This document shows, in pieces, positions 28,156-38,170 of a DNA stretch of 64,000 nt. The position numbers and the translations under genes are program-made. Origin of the DNA: Bartonella sp. WD12.1 (GTDB taxonomy: Bacteria > Pseudomonadota > Alphaproteobacteria > Rhizobiales > Rhizobiaceae); assembly GCF_002022415.1 (NCBI RefSeq), contig NZ_MUBG01000001.1, positions 186,001 through 250,000 of the forward strand. Reading direction: 5' to 3'. The stretch's first letter is position 1. The number at the start of each line of letters is the position of its first letter. The notes below the pieces were generated by a model, which had not been told where the DNA came from, did not search any database, and was given only the letters and a program-made list of their open reading frames with translations.

Positions 28156-29655
28156 ATGACAAAAATTGTTGAAACCAAAACAGGTGTGTTGGCGCTTACC
28201 TTTGATGATGTACTTCTACAACCTGGCCATTCGCTTGTTATGCCTAGCCAAGTGGATCTTAAAACACGTATTGCAGCCGATATTGAATTAAATTTGCCTT
28301 TACTTTCTGCCGCAATGGATACGGTGACAGAATCGCGTTTAGCAATTGCTATGGCTCAAGCTGGGGGTCTTGGTGTTATTCATCGCAACATGTCTCCTAC
28401 AGAGCAAGCTGAAGAAGTCCGTCAAGTGAAAAAATTTGAATCCGGTATGGTTGTTAATCCGGTAACAATTGGGCCAGATGCGACACTGGAAGAGGCAAAG
28501 AATTTAATGCGCTCTCATGGTATTTCAGGTATTCCTGTTGTTGAAAATGGAGCTAAGGGTGGAATTTCTGGTAAGCTAGTTGGTATTTTAACCAATAGGG
28601 ATGTGCGCTTTGCATCAGATCCAAAACAAAAAATCCGTGAATTAATGACGCATGAAAATTTAATCACAGTACGTGAAAATGTTCAACTGGATGAAGCGAA
28701 GTGTCTTTTACATTATCACCGTATTGAAAAATTATTGGTTGTAGACGAGCAAAATCGCTGTGTTGGTTTAGTAACAGTCAAAGATATTGAAAAAGCACGG
28801 TTACATCCGAATGCTACTAAAGATTCTCAAGGTCGTTTACGTGTTGCAGCTGCCAGTGGTGTAGGGGATAATGGGATTGAACGAGCTGAACGATTAGTTG
28901 ATGCGGGCGTTGATGTATTGGTGATTGATACAGCTCATGGACATTCTCAGCGTGTGTTAGAAACGATTGAACGTATTAAAAAAATGGCGCTTTCTACAAC
29001 TATTATGGCTGGTAATGTAGCGACTGCGCAAGCAACACAAGCTTTAATTGATAGTGGTGCAGATGCGGTAAAAGTTGGTATCGGGCCTGGCTCTATTTGT
29101 ACAACGCGGATTGTTTCAGGTGTTGGTGTACCTCAGCTTTCAGCTATTATGGATGCTGTAGAAGTTGCTGATAAAGCAGGGATTCCCATTATTGCTGATG
29201 GTGGTATCAAAACTTCAGGTGATTTTGCTAAAGCTTTGGCAGGCGGAGCTTGTGCTGCTATGATTGGCTCTCTTTTAGCTGGTACAGATGAAAGCCCTGG
29301 AGAAGTTTATCTTTATCAGGGTCGTTCTTTTAAAGCTTATCGGGGTATGGGGTCTGTCGCTGCTATGGCGAGAGGATCGGCAGATCGTTATTTTCAAGCT
29401 GAGGTTCAGGATGAACTTAAACTGGTACCTGAAGGTGTTGAGGGGCAAGTTGCTTATAAAGGTCCTATAGCATCAGTTCTACACCAGCTGGCTGGTGGAT
29501 TACGTGCTTCAATGGGCTATGTTGGAGCACAAGATTTAGTTGAATTTCGTAAAAAAGCGACATTTGTTCGTATTACGAATGCTGGCCTTTATGAAAGTCA
29601 TACACATGATGTTTCTATTACGCGGGAAAGCCCAAATTATCGTGGTCCTGTTTGA
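28156..29655 (+). CDS. guaB: Inosine-5'-monophosphate dehydrogenase
   Basis: A 499-residue enzyme that oxidises IMP to XMP with NAD, the first committed step to GMP. The TIM barrel is split by a CBS pair (about residues 95-205). Catalytic Cys315 lies in [10 protein letters not shown]; the flap has the expected GYRGMGS-like [10 protein letters not shown] and the C-terminal part [15 protein letters not shown] 28156 has AAAGGAA at the right distance; a TTG two codons earlier is not needed. guaA, the next enzyme of the pathway, lies about 3 kb downstream on the same strand but is separated by unrelated genes. Confidence 0.96.
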   Translation: MTKIVETKTGVLALTFDDVLLQPGHSLVMPSQVDLKTRIAADIELNLPLLSAAMDTVTESRLAIAMAQAGGLGVIHRNMSPTEQAEEVRQVKKFESGMVVNPVTIGPDATLEEAKNLMRSHGISGIPVVENGAKGGISGKLVGILTNRDVRFASDPKQKIRELMTHENLITVRENVQLDEAKCLLHYHRIEKLLVVDEQNRCVGLVTVKDIEKARLHPNATKDSQGRLRVAAASGVGDNGIERAERLVDAGVDVLVIDTAHGHSQRVLETIERIKKMALSTTIMAGNVATAQATQALIDSGADAVKVGIGPGSICTTRIVSGVGVPQLSAIMDAVEVADKAGIPIIADGGIKTSGDFAKALAGGACAAMIGSLLAGTDESPGEVYLYQGRSFKAYRGMGSVAAMARGSADRYFQAEVQDELKLVPEGVEGQVAYKGPIASVLHQLAGGLRASMGYVGAQDLVEFRKKATFVRITNAGLYESHTHDVSITRESPNYRGPV

Positions 29656-29767
29656 TAACTAAATTTGGCGTTATTGTTATATCAATACCACGCGTTCTTT
29701 TGAAAAAATGATATGATATCTATCATTTGTGCGCAGTCCTATGTATTGCGATTCCAAATTTATCGAA

Positions 29768-29802
29768 AGAAGGAATTGAGTGTTACTATTCCAATTCCTT
29801 CT
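29768..29802 (-). terminator. Hairpin downstream of the 49-residue gene, candidate terminator
   Basis: A perfect 11-base-pair stem AGAAGGAATTG / CAATTCCTTCT around a 13-base loop lies 17 bases after the stop of the minus-strand small gene and about 110 bases after guaB. On the minus strand it is followed by a short T-rich stretch (TTCGATAAATTT). It could also trim the guaB transcript. Confidence 0.5.
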
Positions 29803-29818
29803 AGCGGTTATCTTAAAA

Positions 29819-29968
29819 TTAGCTTTTCATATTTTTCCGTCCTGCTTTTAATGCACAGTGGCGATCGCTAGCCTGATTATTTTGGGCGGATTTCTTTCTA
29901 CTATGTGAAGACATTGTATTCTGGTTGCTTTTAGATGCAGCTATTTTCCCATTATTATGAGTATTCAT
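29819..29968 (-). CDS. Small basic Asn/Ser/Lys-rich protein, 49 residues
   Basis: A 49-codon gene on the minus strand with a very good ribosome site (AAAAGGAGA at about 29973-29981) five bases before its ATG and a hairpin after its stop. The product begins MNTHNNGKIAASKSNQN, contains SRKKSAQNNQASDRHCAL and ends AGRKNMKS: strongly basic, rich in Asn and Ser, no hydrophobic segment. It is probably disordered or nucleic-acid binding. I do not recognise a family; small KGG-type stress proteins have a similar composition but different motifs. Position next to a universal-stress gene in the same direction may hint at a stress role, which is only inference. Confidence 0.65.
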   Translation of the reverse strand: MNTHNNGKIAASKSNQNTMSSHSRKKSAQNNQASDRHCALKAGRKNMKS

Positions 29969-30208
29969 TAATTTTCTCCTTTTTAACTATCTGGCATATG
30001 CCAGTATAGAGGAACGGTCATATCAAATAGTAGTTCCGAGAATTTTTGAAAAAGTTCATCTGTGCTTTGTTTGAAATGAGATAAATATAGTGGTGGCAAG
30101 AGCTTTTCTAAACAAACAGCGTTTTTTCATAATGTTAACCGTTTAGTTTTCAAAACTATTAGTTAAGTCATTCAGTGTTTATTTTTATTTTCCAAGGTGA
30201 AGAGAACT

Positions 30209-31069
30209 TTATAATTCTCTTGCAATCATAACTGGAATAGGCGCTTTATGGATAATAGTCTGAGTTTTAGAGCCAAATAAAAAATTATACATTTTAGAAT
30301 GATGAAAAGCTCCCATAACTAGCATATCAAGATGAAGTGTCTGAATGTTCTGAAGAATCATTTGTTCAAGACTGTCCTCTGTTTTAAGTGGTTCAACTTT
30401 AATTTGAGCAGATTGTAATCGCTCTAATGTTTCGTTGAAACTGTCTTGCACAGCTTGTGTTTGCAATTCTGCCATACCTAATACAAAGGTTAGGTTATTA
30501 AAAAATTTTCGTGTACAAATAAAATCAATGGCTTTCATGATCAAAGGGCCACCGTCAAAAGCTATGAGAACTCTTTGAATTGGGCGAAAATGACGTGAAG
30601 CAACGAGAATTGGAAGCTCAGAAGAACGTACAACATTTTCAAAATTGAGCCCTAATCGTTTTTTATCAGGTGCTGTTTGTTCACCACGTTTTCCCATAAC
30701 AATAAGTGAAGATTGAGTATTATAAGTATTCAATGCATCAATAAGACTGTCATGACGTAGGCGTGTTTCAATTTCAATATGACTCTGAGAATTGAGATAA
30801 TCTTTCGCTTCTTCCAAAGCTGTTTGTCCAACTTTTTGCGCAAAGAGTGCTTTAGCAAGAGTGGTATCTTGTTGTTTTAAGTCAGATGGATTTAGTGTGT
30901 TATTGTCGGCTTGTTGTGTATCTGGTAAGCTAATTTCTTCTTCCGATTTGTCCAAGACGTGCAACAACCGAATTGTTGTTTGCATAGATTTAGCAGCCCA
31001 TAACGCTAGGTCACATACATGTTTTGCATAAATTGAAGAATCAATAAGAGCGAGTATCGGTTTTGTCAT
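30209..31069 (-). CDS. Universal stress protein with two tandem Usp domains
   Basis: A 286-residue cytoplasmic protein made of two UspA-type domains (about residues 1-150 and 160-286). Each ends with the family's nucleotide-loop type signature: LIVMGKRGEQ with NFENVVRSSELPILVASR in the first, and LVMGAFHHSKMYNFLFGSKTQ with HKAPIPVMIAREL in the second (both split). Usp proteins respond to starvation and stress, and many bind ATP or other ligands; the specific role is unknown. ATG 31069 (MTKPILALIDSS) is chosen over a TTG five codons upstream. It is preceded by a 237-base spacer shared with the divergent rsmB-like gene. Confidence 0.9.
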   Translation of the reverse strand: MTKPILALIDSSIYAKHVCDLALWAAKSMQTTIRLLHVLDKSEEEISLPDTQQADNNTLNPSDLKQQDTTLAKALFAQKVGQTALEEAKDYLNSQSHIEIETRLRHDSLIDALNTYNTQSSLIVMGKRGEQTAPDKKRLGLNFENVVRSSELPILVASRHFRPIQRVLIAFDGGPLIMKAIDFICTRKFFNNLTFVLGMAELQTQAVQDSFNETLERLQSAQIKVEPLKTEDSLEQMILQNIQTLHLDMLVMGAFHHSKMYNFLFGSKTQTIIHKAPIPVMIAREL

Positions 31070-31306
31070 TATATTATGTCCCAATGTTATTGCTTATAGA
31101 AGAGATTTATAATCTTCGTTAAGATCTATATTATAGAAATAATAATTCTATCTTTCTTCAGAATAAGATTCTAGCTTACAGTGAGAAGTATTCAGTTTTC
31201 AATAATAAATTGGGGAATTATTTTAAGATTATAGCTGAAAATGGAGAAGATCATTTAAAGTTTTTAATTTAATTATTTATTGATAGTATTTGAATAGGAC
31301 AATAAA

Positions 31307-32593
31307 TTGCGATTAGGTGGACGTTTGCAAGCAGCAATAGATGTTCTAAAAGAGATAGAGATGCGGCATCGTCCTGCAAGTGAAGCTCTAAAAGATTGGG
31401 GGCTTTCTCATCGTTTTGCTGGAGTGAGTGATCGTGCAGCAGTTGGTACAATTGTTTATGATGTTTTAAGACGACGTTATTCATTACAATGGCGTATGGA
31501 TAGTGATGATATTCGGAACATAGCTTTTGGAGCTTTGTTAGATACCGGAGCAATGACAATTGAACAGATTGATAGTACTTTAGAAGGAGACCGATTTGCA
31601 CCACAATTATTAGCCCCTGAACAGCGTCATTCATGGCAAAAACGTCAGCTATTTGATGCACCAGACTATATTCGTGGTGATATTCCCCAATGGTGTCAAG
31701 CTCATTTTCAACCCTTATTTGCTGACAATTGGGTAACTGAAGCTGCTGCTTTAGCAACACGTCCTCCATTAGATTTACGAGTAAACAGTTTAAAAGCAAC
31801 ACCAGAGAAGGTGCTCAAAGAATTAGCAAAAATAAAAGTTCAACCTTTTTCGTGGTTTAGACAAGCTTTAAGAATTGCACCAATTGAAAAATTTGGTCGT
31901 CATCCTAATGTGCAAATTGAACCCGCTTTCCAAAAAGGGCACTTTGAAGTACAGGATTTGGGATCTCAAATTGTTGCTCATCTTACAGAAGCGAAAGCAG
32001 GTATACAGTTATTGGATTATTGTGCAGGAGCTGGTGGAAAAACATTAACGTTGGCTGCCAATATGAATAATCGGGGGCAAATTTATGCTTATGATTCAAA
32101 TAAAGTCCGCTTAACTCCTATTTTTAATCGTCTTCGCCGAGCTGGTATCCATAATGTACAATCACGGGTGCATGTAGAAGAATTAAAGCCACTAGTAGGT
32201 CAGATGGATATAGTTTTATTAGATGCTCCATGTAGTGGAACAGGAACATGGCGCCGTCGCCCAGATGCAAAATGGCGTTTGACACTAGAACAAGTAAAAC
32301 AGCGTCAAGCAGAACAATTCGCTATTTTGAATGAAGCATTGGTTTATCTTAAGTCGAATGGACGTTTAGTTTATATTACATGTTCCCTTTTTATAGATGA
32401 GAATGAAGAGCAAATTTCCCGTTTTCTTCAACAACATTCCAATTTCTGCTCTGTAGATTTGCGTGCACTTTGGCAGCGACATTTTAGTTCTTCAACTATA
32501 CAACCAATGTTTTCAGATTATGGATTGACTCTATCGCCAGCATCAACTCAGACAGATGGTTTCTTTTTAGCTGTTTTACAAAAGAAGCATTGA
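31307..32593 (+). CDS. rsmB: RsmB/NOL1-NOP2-Sun family RNA (cytosine-5) methyltransferase
   Basis: A 428-residue SAM-dependent m5C methyltransferase, most likely acting on 16S rRNA. An N-terminal NusB-like helical region (about residues 1-140) precedes the methyltransferase fold. The SAM motif is LDYCAGAGGKTLTLAANM; motif IV is DAPCSGTGTW (Cys309) and motif VI is YITCSLF (Cys359), the two cysteines typical of m5C enzymes. It starts at TTG 31307 with AGGAC seven bases upstream. The family has several paralogues (RsmB, RsmF), so the exact target base is inferred from the overall layout. Confidence 0.85.
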   Translation: MRLGGRLQAAIDVLKEIEMRHRPASEALKDWGLSHRFAGVSDRAAVGTIVYDVLRRRYSLQWRMDSDDIRNIAFGALLDTGAMTIEQIDSTLEGDRFAPQLLAPEQRHSWQKRQLFDAPDYIRGDIPQWCQAHFQPLFADNWVTEAAALATRPPLDLRVNSLKATPEKVLKELAKIKVQPFSWFRQALRIAPIEKFGRHPNVQIEPAFQKGHFEVQDLGSQIVAHLTEAKAGIQLLDYCAGAGGKTLTLAANMNNRGQIYAYDSNKVRLTPIFNRLRRAGIHNVQSRVHVEELKPLVGQMDIVLLDAPCSGTGTWRRRPDAKWRLTLEQVKQRQAEQFAILNEALVYLKSNGRLVYITCSLFIDENEEQISRFLQQHSNFCSVDLRALWQRHFSSSTIQPMFSDYGLTLSPASTQTDGFFLAVLQKKH

Positions 32594-32726
32594 AGATATA
32601 TTTCCACGTTTTTTATTTTAAATTGTATAACAATGATATTTTTCTAATGCCAAAAGGCTTGTGAAAAGAGAAAGATTAAATCATAAATCTCATTTGCTAT
32701 TCTTTGCAATTATTGATTGGTTTTCT

Positions 32727-34283
32727 ATGAGTACATCGCATTCAAATACTATTCTTATCATTGATTTTGGTTCACAAGTTACACAGCTGATTGCACGGCG
32801 AGTGCGGGCAATAGGCGTTTATTCCGAAATTGTTCCTTTTCAATTGGCTTTGGAGAAGTTCAAAAGTATTAAGCCTAAAGCTGTTATTTTATCGGGTAGT
32901 CCTTATTCGACTGTTGATGATGGTTCACCGCGTGCTCCGATAGAAATTTTTGAAGCCGGCATTCCAGTTCTTGGTATTTGTTACGGTGAGCAAATTATGT
33001 GTGTTCAACTTGGTGGAAAAGTTGAAGCTGGACATGAGCGTGAATTTGGGCGTGCTTCTTTGGAAGTAAAAGAGGCAAGTGCGCTTTTTGATGGTGTTTG
33101 GGAAAAAGGGTCGTGTCAACAAGTATGGATGAGCCATGGTGATCGCGTAACAGCTTTGCCAGAAGGTTTTCGTGTAATCGGAACATCGCAAGGTGCTCCT
33201 TATGCCGCCATTGCTGATGAGAAACGGCATTTTTACGCAGTGCAGTTTCACCCTGAAGTTGTCCATACACCAGATGGTATAAAACTTTTGCAAAATTTTG
33301 TTTATAAAATCTCTGGTCTTAAAAGTGACTGGTCCATGGCTGCTTATCGTGATCAGGCTATAGCTGCGATTCGCAAAAAAGTCGGAAAAAGTCGAGTGAT
33401 CTGTGGTCTTTCAGGTGGGGTGGATTCATCGGTTACAGCTGTATTGCTTCATGAAGCGGTAGGAGAGCAACTGACATGTATTTTTGTAGATCATGGGTTG
33501 ATGCGTAAGAATGAAGCTGAAGAAGTTCTTACATTGTTTCGCGATAATTATAATATAAAGCTTGTTCATGTTAATGCTGCTCATAGGTTTATCAATGCTC
33601 TGAATGGTGAAACAGATCCAGAGAAAAAGCGCAAAACTATAGGTCATCTTTTTATTGAAGTTTTTGAAGAAGAAGCAAAAAAAGTAGGTGGTGCGCAGTT
33701 TTTAGCTCAAGGAACACTTTACCCAGATGTTATTGAAAGTATTTCAGCTGTTGGTGATGCAATAACAATTAAAAGTCACCATAATGTGGGTGGATTACCA
33801 GAGCGAATGAATATGCAACTTGTAGAGCCATTGCGTGAATTGTTTAAAGATGATGTTCGCTCTTTAGGGAGAGAGTTAGGTTTGCCTGAACAATTTATCG
33901 GTCGTCATCCTTTTCCAGGTCCTGGTCTTGCAATTCGATGTCCAGGTATAGTAACGCCTGAAAAATTAGAAATTTTATGTGAAGCGGATGCTATTTATCT
34001 TGATGAAATTCGTAAAGCGGGTCTTTATGACGAAATTTGGCAGGCTTTTGCTATTCTTCTTCCTGTTCAAACTGTTGGTGTTATGGGTGATGGACGCACT
34101 TATGAATTTGTTTGCGCTCTTCGTGCTGTAACATCTGTAGATGGTATGACTGCTGATTTTTATCCATATAATATGAATTTTTTAGGCAAGGTAGCAACGC
34201 GTATTATTAATGAGGTTCGAGGTATTAATCGTGTTGTTTATGATGTAACTTCAAAACCTCCTGGTACCATTGAGTGGGAATAA
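32727..34283 (+). CDS. guaA: GMP synthase (glutamine-hydrolysing)
   Basis: A 518-residue enzyme converting XMP to GMP with glutamine and ATP. The class I amidotransferase domain (about residues 8-200) has the nucleophile Cys85 in GICYGEQ and the His-Glu pair in QFHPEV. The ATP-pyrophosphatase domain follows with P-loop SGGVDSS, then the dimerisation domain with [11 protein letters not shown] and the terminal [12 protein letters not shown] 32727 ([17 protein letters not shown]) matches the family length; the frame is open upstream to 32661, which would add 22 unsupported residues. Confidence 0.97.
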   Translation: MSTSHSNTILIIDFGSQVTQLIARRVRAIGVYSEIVPFQLALEKFKSIKPKAVILSGSPYSTVDDGSPRAPIEIFEAGIPVLGICYGEQIMCVQLGGKVEAGHEREFGRASLEVKEASALFDGVWEKGSCQQVWMSHGDRVTALPEGFRVIGTSQGAPYAAIADEKRHFYAVQFHPEVVHTPDGIKLLQNFVYKISGLKSDWSMAAYRDQAIAAIRKKVGKSRVICGLSGGVDSSVTAVLLHEAVGEQLTCIFVDHGLMRKNEAEEVLTLFRDNYNIKLVHVNAAHRFINALNGETDPEKKRKTIGHLFIEVFEEEAKKVGGAQFLAQGTLYPDVIESISAVGDAITIKSHHNVGGLPERMNMQLVEPLRELFKDDVRSLGRELGLPEQFIGRHPFPGPGLAIRCPGIVTPEKLEILCEADAIYLDEIRKAGLYDEIWQAFAILLPVQTVGVMGDGRTYEFVCALRAVTSVDGMTADFYPYNMNFLGKVATRIINEVRGINRVVYDVTSKPPGTIEWE

Positions 34284-34453
34284 TTAGGATCAAATGCAAG
34301 TATTTGAACAATAAAATTGTTGAAAGGTGGTATTTAATGCAATTGAAGGAAAAGGATAATTGCTTGGGGAGTAAGTGTTCTTGAGTTGATATTGTCTTTA
34401 ATCCTCATCTTATTTTTAACTGATATAGTGTGAAGTTTGGAAGTAAAATATCT

Positions 34454-35194
34454 ATGTTTAAACCAAAAATTGTTGCTCATCGCGGTGGATCTAGTCTCTA
34501 TTGCGAAAATACACTTTCAGCATTTCGTCACGCAATTGCATTGGGAGTTGATGAAATTGAATGTGACATTCATCTCCTTAAAAGCGGTGAGGTAGTTGTA
34601 TTTCATGATTTTTGTCTTGAGCAATTGGTGGGGCAAAAAGGTTATATTCATGATATTGATAATGAAACGCGTAAACAACTATGTGTAAAAGGTAGTACTG
34701 AGTCTCCTCCTTTATTAGAAGAATTATTAGATCTTTTAGTACCAACAAATGTTGCACTGCATCTTGAAATTAAAACATGTGGTGCGGTTGAGCGTGAATA
34801 TATTTTATCTCAAAAAGCTCTTGGATTGATTAATAGCCGAAATTTGGCAAAACAAGTTTCAGCAATTAGTTTTGATTCTGCTTGTTTGCGTCCTTTTGTT
34901 GAGGCGGGAATACCATCTGGTCCATGTATAGATAATTTTGAAGGTGATATGTTTTGTCATTTTTCTAAATGGAAACAATTGGGGTATTCTGATCTGAGTC
35001 TAGATGGTTCAACTGTATCGCGAAACTTTATTGAATCTGCACTCGATTTTGGTTTTACTGTCGGTGTTTGGACAATAAACGGGAAGGCTCGTTTATCACA
35101 TTGGCTTGATATGCCTGTGCATTATATTACAACAGATCAACCTGATCTTGCTTTACAATTACGTTCACAACAGGAAAAACAGTCTCTATTATAA
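34454..35194 (+). CDS. ugpQ: Glycerophosphodiester phosphodiesterase (GDPD, UgpQ type)
   Basis: A 246-residue TIM-barrel enzyme that hydrolyses glycerophosphodiesters to glycerol-3-phosphate and an alcohol. The catalytic signature is AHRGGS (His8-Arg9) with the metal ligands in EIECDIHLLKSGEVVVFHD (in register), and the ENT of ENTLSAFRHA. No signal peptide is visible, so it acts in the cytoplasm like UgpQ. ATG 34454 has GGAAG upstream; a GTG at 34430 is less likely. It is convergent with the ugpBAEC importer, whose imported glycerophosphodiesters it would process; in enterobacteria ugpQ ends the same operon. Confidence 0.88.
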   Translation: MFKPKIVAHRGGSSLYCENTLSAFRHAIALGVDEIECDIHLLKSGEVVVFHDFCLEQLVGQKGYIHDIDNETRKQLCVKGSTESPPLLEELLDLLVPTNVALHLEIKTCGAVEREYILSQKALGLINSRNLAKQVSAISFDSACLRPFVEAGIPSGPCIDNFEGDMFCHFSKWKQLGYSDLSLDGSTVSRNFIESALDFGFTVGVWTINGKARLSHWLDMPVHYITTDQPDLALQLRSQQEKQSLL

Positions 35195-35277
35195 TTTATA
35201 TGTCATGACAAAGACGAAAGTTAGTTAAATGAACATTTTCTGATACAGCTTATGAGCTTTAAATTAAGCTTTTGTAA

Positions 35278-36315
35278 TTATGTGCGCTTTCCTGTAATCT
35301 TATTAAAAGTGTGAAAACTCTGATTGGGAACGGTGAAATTTAATTTTTGCCCATAATTACTTGTAAGGCGCTCTTTTATATCAACCGTGAAAACGGTATC
35401 ATTCCAACGTGTTAAGACATGACACCCTGTTCCTACAAATTTGATGAGTTCAATATGCGTATGAAAAACTGGACCTTTGTCTGGATGCTCACCTAACAAA
35501 ATTGCTTCTGGTCTAAATGCTAAAATATCAGTTTGTTCGCTACAAGAAAATGAACTATTTAAATGTTGTTCTAGAGTTTGGCGATCAAGAAAATTCATAG
35601 GGGGAGAGCCAATAAAGTTCGCAACAAATATTGTTTCTGGATAATCGTAAATTTCCATCGGTGTTCCAATTTGTTCGATAGCTCCTTTATTCATAACGAC
35701 GATTCTATCAGCCAGTGTCATAGCTTCTAGTTGATCGTGGGTAACATAGAGACTGGTTGTTTTTAGTGAACGTTGTAGTTTTTTAATTTCAATACACATT
35801 TGTGTACGCAATTTTGAATCAAGGTTTGAAAGCGGTTCATCAAAAAGAAAAACACGTGGTTGGCGAACAATGACACGTCCCATTGCAACACGTTGACGTT
35901 GCCCTCCTGATAATTGCTGTGGCTTACGATCAAGAAATGGCTCTATTTCCAAAAGTTTTGCAGCATGTGTAACGCGCCTATTAATCTCTTCTTTGGGTGT
36001 TTTTCGATTTTTAAGGCCGTATTCCAAGTTTCCACGTACTGTCATATGTGGATAGAGTGCGTAATTTTGGAAAACCATAGCAATGTCACGATCAGCTGGT
36101 TCATAATCGTTGATATGTTCATTATCAATATAGAGCTCACCTGAGGTGACTTGTTCGAGCCCAGCAATGATACGTAATAAAGTTGATTTTCCACATCCTG
36201 AGGGACCAACAATAACAAGAAGTTCGCTATCAGCAACGGTTAAGTTTAAATCATTAATGACCACAATGTCATTGTCATATTGTTTTTTTATATTTGATAA
36301 CTGAATGATAGCCAC
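35278..36315 (-). CDS. ugpC: sn-Glycerol-3-phosphate ABC transporter ATP-binding protein
   Basis: A 345-residue MalK-type ATPase. Walker [10 protein letters not shown] (about residues 37-45), the ABC signature LSGGQRQR, Walker [11 protein letters not shown] and the switch His in VTHDQ are all present, followed by a C-terminal TOBE/regulatory domain (about 240-345). It powers uptake of glycerol-3-phosphate through UgpA/UgpE. It starts two bases after ugpE ends, so it is the last gene of a minus-strand ugpB-ugpA-ugpE-ugpC operon. Specificity is assigned from the operon, since MalK-type ATPases are very alike and sometimes shared between importers. Confidence 0.93.
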   Translation of the reverse strand: MAIIQLSNIKKQYDNDIVVINDLNLTVADSELLVIVGPSGCGKSTLLRIIAGLEQVTSGELYIDNEHINDYEPADRDIAMVFQNYALYPHMTVRGNLEYGLKNRKTPKEEINRRVTHAAKLLEIEPFLDRKPQQLSGGQRQRVAMGRVIVRQPRVFLFDEPLSNLDSKLRTQMCIEIKKLQRSLKTTSLYVTHDQLEAMTLADRIVVMNKGAIEQIGTPMEIYDYPETIFVANFIGSPPMNFLDRQTLEQHLNSSFSCSEQTDILAFRPEAILLGEHPDKGPVFHTHIELIKFVGTGCHVLTRWNDTVFTVDIKERLTSNYGQKLNFTVPNQSFHTFNKITGKRT

Positions 36316-36317
36316 AG

Positions 36318-37169
36318 CTATTTCTCCGTTTCAATGAGGCCTTTAACAAAAAGCCGATACATGCAGATGACAACTAAAACAGGTGGTACCATAGCAACAA
36401 CTGATACTGCCATAAGGATATTCCATTGGGGATCATGTTGAAGTGATTCTACAACAAGTTGTTTTAGGATAATAAGAATAGTTTGGTGGTCTTGATCTGT
36501 CATAACAAGTAGAGGCCAAAGATACTGTATCCATCCATAAACGAACATGATAATAAATAAAGAAGCTATATTATTTTTACTAAGAGGCAAAAGAATATCC
36601 TTAAAAAACTTAAATGGTCCTGCGCCATCAACGCGGGCAGCTTCTAAAAGTTCATCGGGAACAGTCAAAAAGAATTGACGAAATAAAAATGTAGCGGTTG
36701 CTGAAGCAATCAATGGAATAATCATTCCACTGTAAGTATTTATCATGTTTAATTGTGCAACGACTGCATATGTTGGAATAATACGAACTTCAATGGGTAA
36801 CATTAATGTGACAAAAATCAGAGCAAAAGCCGTTTTACGAAAAGGGAAGCGCATATAGACAATTGCGTAAGCAGAGAGGAGCGAAATAATAATTTTTCCA
36901 ACGCTAATACCAATTGCCATTATGAGTGAGTTTATTAAAAGTGGTAGAAGGTTTGGAAGACCAAGTTGCGCAAGACCATCACCAAAAATGGTTTTATAAT
37001 TTTCTAAAGTATATTGTCCTGGTAGGAGAGGGAGTGTTCCCGAGCTAAATGCAGCTGAGTTATGAGTTGAAGCAATAATAGCAATGTAAACTGGAAAACA
37101 AATAATAATAATGCCAACAATGAGGATAAGATGGGTCAGAAATGTCAAAAAAGGGCGATTTTCAACCAT
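36318..37169 (-). CDS. ugpE: sn-Glycerol-3-phosphate ABC transporter permease UgpE
   Basis: A 283-residue inner-membrane permease with six predicted transmembrane helices, the first at about residues 8-33. The cytoplasmic EAA loop that docks to the ATPase is [20 protein letters not shown] in register (about 190-210). MalG-like family; with UgpA it forms the channel of the importer. It lies 11 bases after ugpA and 2 bases before ugpC. Intact and of normal length. Confidence 0.93.
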   Translation of the reverse strand: MVENRPFLTFLTHLILIVGIIIICFPVYIAIIASTHNSAAFSSGTLPLLPGQYTLENYKTIFGDGLAQLGLPNLLPLLINSLIMAIGISVGKIIISLLSAYAIVYMRFPFRKTAFALIFVTLMLPIEVRIIPTYAVVAQLNMINTYSGMIIPLIASATATFLFRQFFLTVPDELLEAARVDGAGPFKFFKDILLPLSKNNIASLFIIMFVYGWIQYLWPLLVMTDQDHQTILIILKQLVVESLQHDPQWNILMAVSVVAMVPPVLVVICMYRLFVKGLIETEK

Positions 37170-37180
37170 AATTTCTTTCC

Positions 37181-38065
37181 TTAATATTGTACACGGCGAT
37201 CAATCCAGCGAAACTGGATAAGTATTAAGCCAATAACCATAAACATTAAGATTATTGATTGCGCTGCTGATGCTCCGATTATTTGGTTTCTAAAACCGTC
37301 GTTATATATTTTATAGACAAGCGTGGTTGTTGCATGCGCAGGTCCTCCAAAAGTTATATTATCAATAATGCCAAATGTATCGAACATGACATAATTGATA
37401 TTGATAACAAGAAGAAAAAAGGTTGTTGGTGAAAGTTGTGGGAAGACTATAGTCCAAAATCGTTTAAAGGGACCAGCGCCATCAATGGCAGCTGCTTCTA
37501 TTTGAGATTGTGGTATAGATTGAAGTCCAGCTAGAAAAAAGAGAAAATTGTAGGAAATTTGTTGCCAGCTAGCAGCAATCACAATAATGATCATTGCTTG
37601 AGTACCATTAATACGGTGATTCCAAATAATATTTATTTTCTCAAGCAGAAAAGGAACAATTCCAATAGTTGGGTGGAAGATAAACAACCATAATATACCA
37701 GCTACTACGGGGGCAACCGCATAAGGCCAGAGCAAGAGTATTGTGTAAGCCTTTTTTGCATGAATAATGCGATCAGCTGAAACTGCTAAAAGAAGCGATA
37801 TTGTCATTGAAACAACAGTAACAGAGACAGAAAATATTATGGTTGTAAGAAATGATTTTATATAAATTGGATCAGAGAGAACTGTTATGTAGTTTTCAAA
37901 TCCAATAAAAGTTGTGGTTAAACCAAATGGGTCTTCACGCTCAAAAGATGATTTTATTGCTTGGGCAGTAGGCCAAAAGAAAAACAAGAAAGTTATAGCA
38001 AGCTGAGGAAAGAGTAGACAATAAGGAAGTAGTCTATTTTTAAAATATGCATGTTTTTCTTGCAT
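37181..38065 (-). CDS. ugpA: sn-Glycerol-3-phosphate ABC transporter permease UgpA
   Basis: A 294-residue MalF-type permease with six transmembrane helices, beginning near residue 13 (LLPYCLLFPQLAITFLFFF in register). The EAA loop is EAAAIDGAGPFKRFWTI (about 205-221). It pairs with UgpE. The gene starts 105 bases after the end of the frameshifted ugpB, with GAGCACTGCAAATGCAAG upstream and no strong ribosome site. Intact and of normal length, which argues that loss of ugpB is recent or reversible. Confidence 0.93.
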   Translation of the reverse strand: MQEKHAYFKNRLLPYCLLFPQLAITFLFFFWPTAQAIKSSFEREDPFGLTTTFIGFENYITVLSDPIYIKSFLTTIIFSVSVTVVSMTISLLLAVSADRIIHAKKAYTILLLWPYAVAPVVAGILWLFIFHPTIGIVPFLLEKINIIWNHRINGTQAMIIIVIAASWQQISYNFLFFLAGLQSIPQSQIEAAAIDGAGPFKRFWTIVFPQLSPTTFFLLVININYVMFDTFGIIDNITFGGPAHATTTLVYKIYNDGFRNQIIGASAAQSIILMFMVIGLILIQFRWIDRRVQY

Positions 38066-38170
38066 TTGCAGTGCTCTTTAGTAAGAGGCGTTGGAAGAGA
38101 AATTAAAAGAAAGTTGGAAAAATCGGCTTTTAAAGTCGAATTTTTAGCTTTTAGCAATAATCATGAAATC

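Noticed and set aside
32661..32726. 22-residue extension of GuaA
   Set aside because: GuaA proteins begin shortly before the IIDFGSQ motif; ATG 32727 fits.
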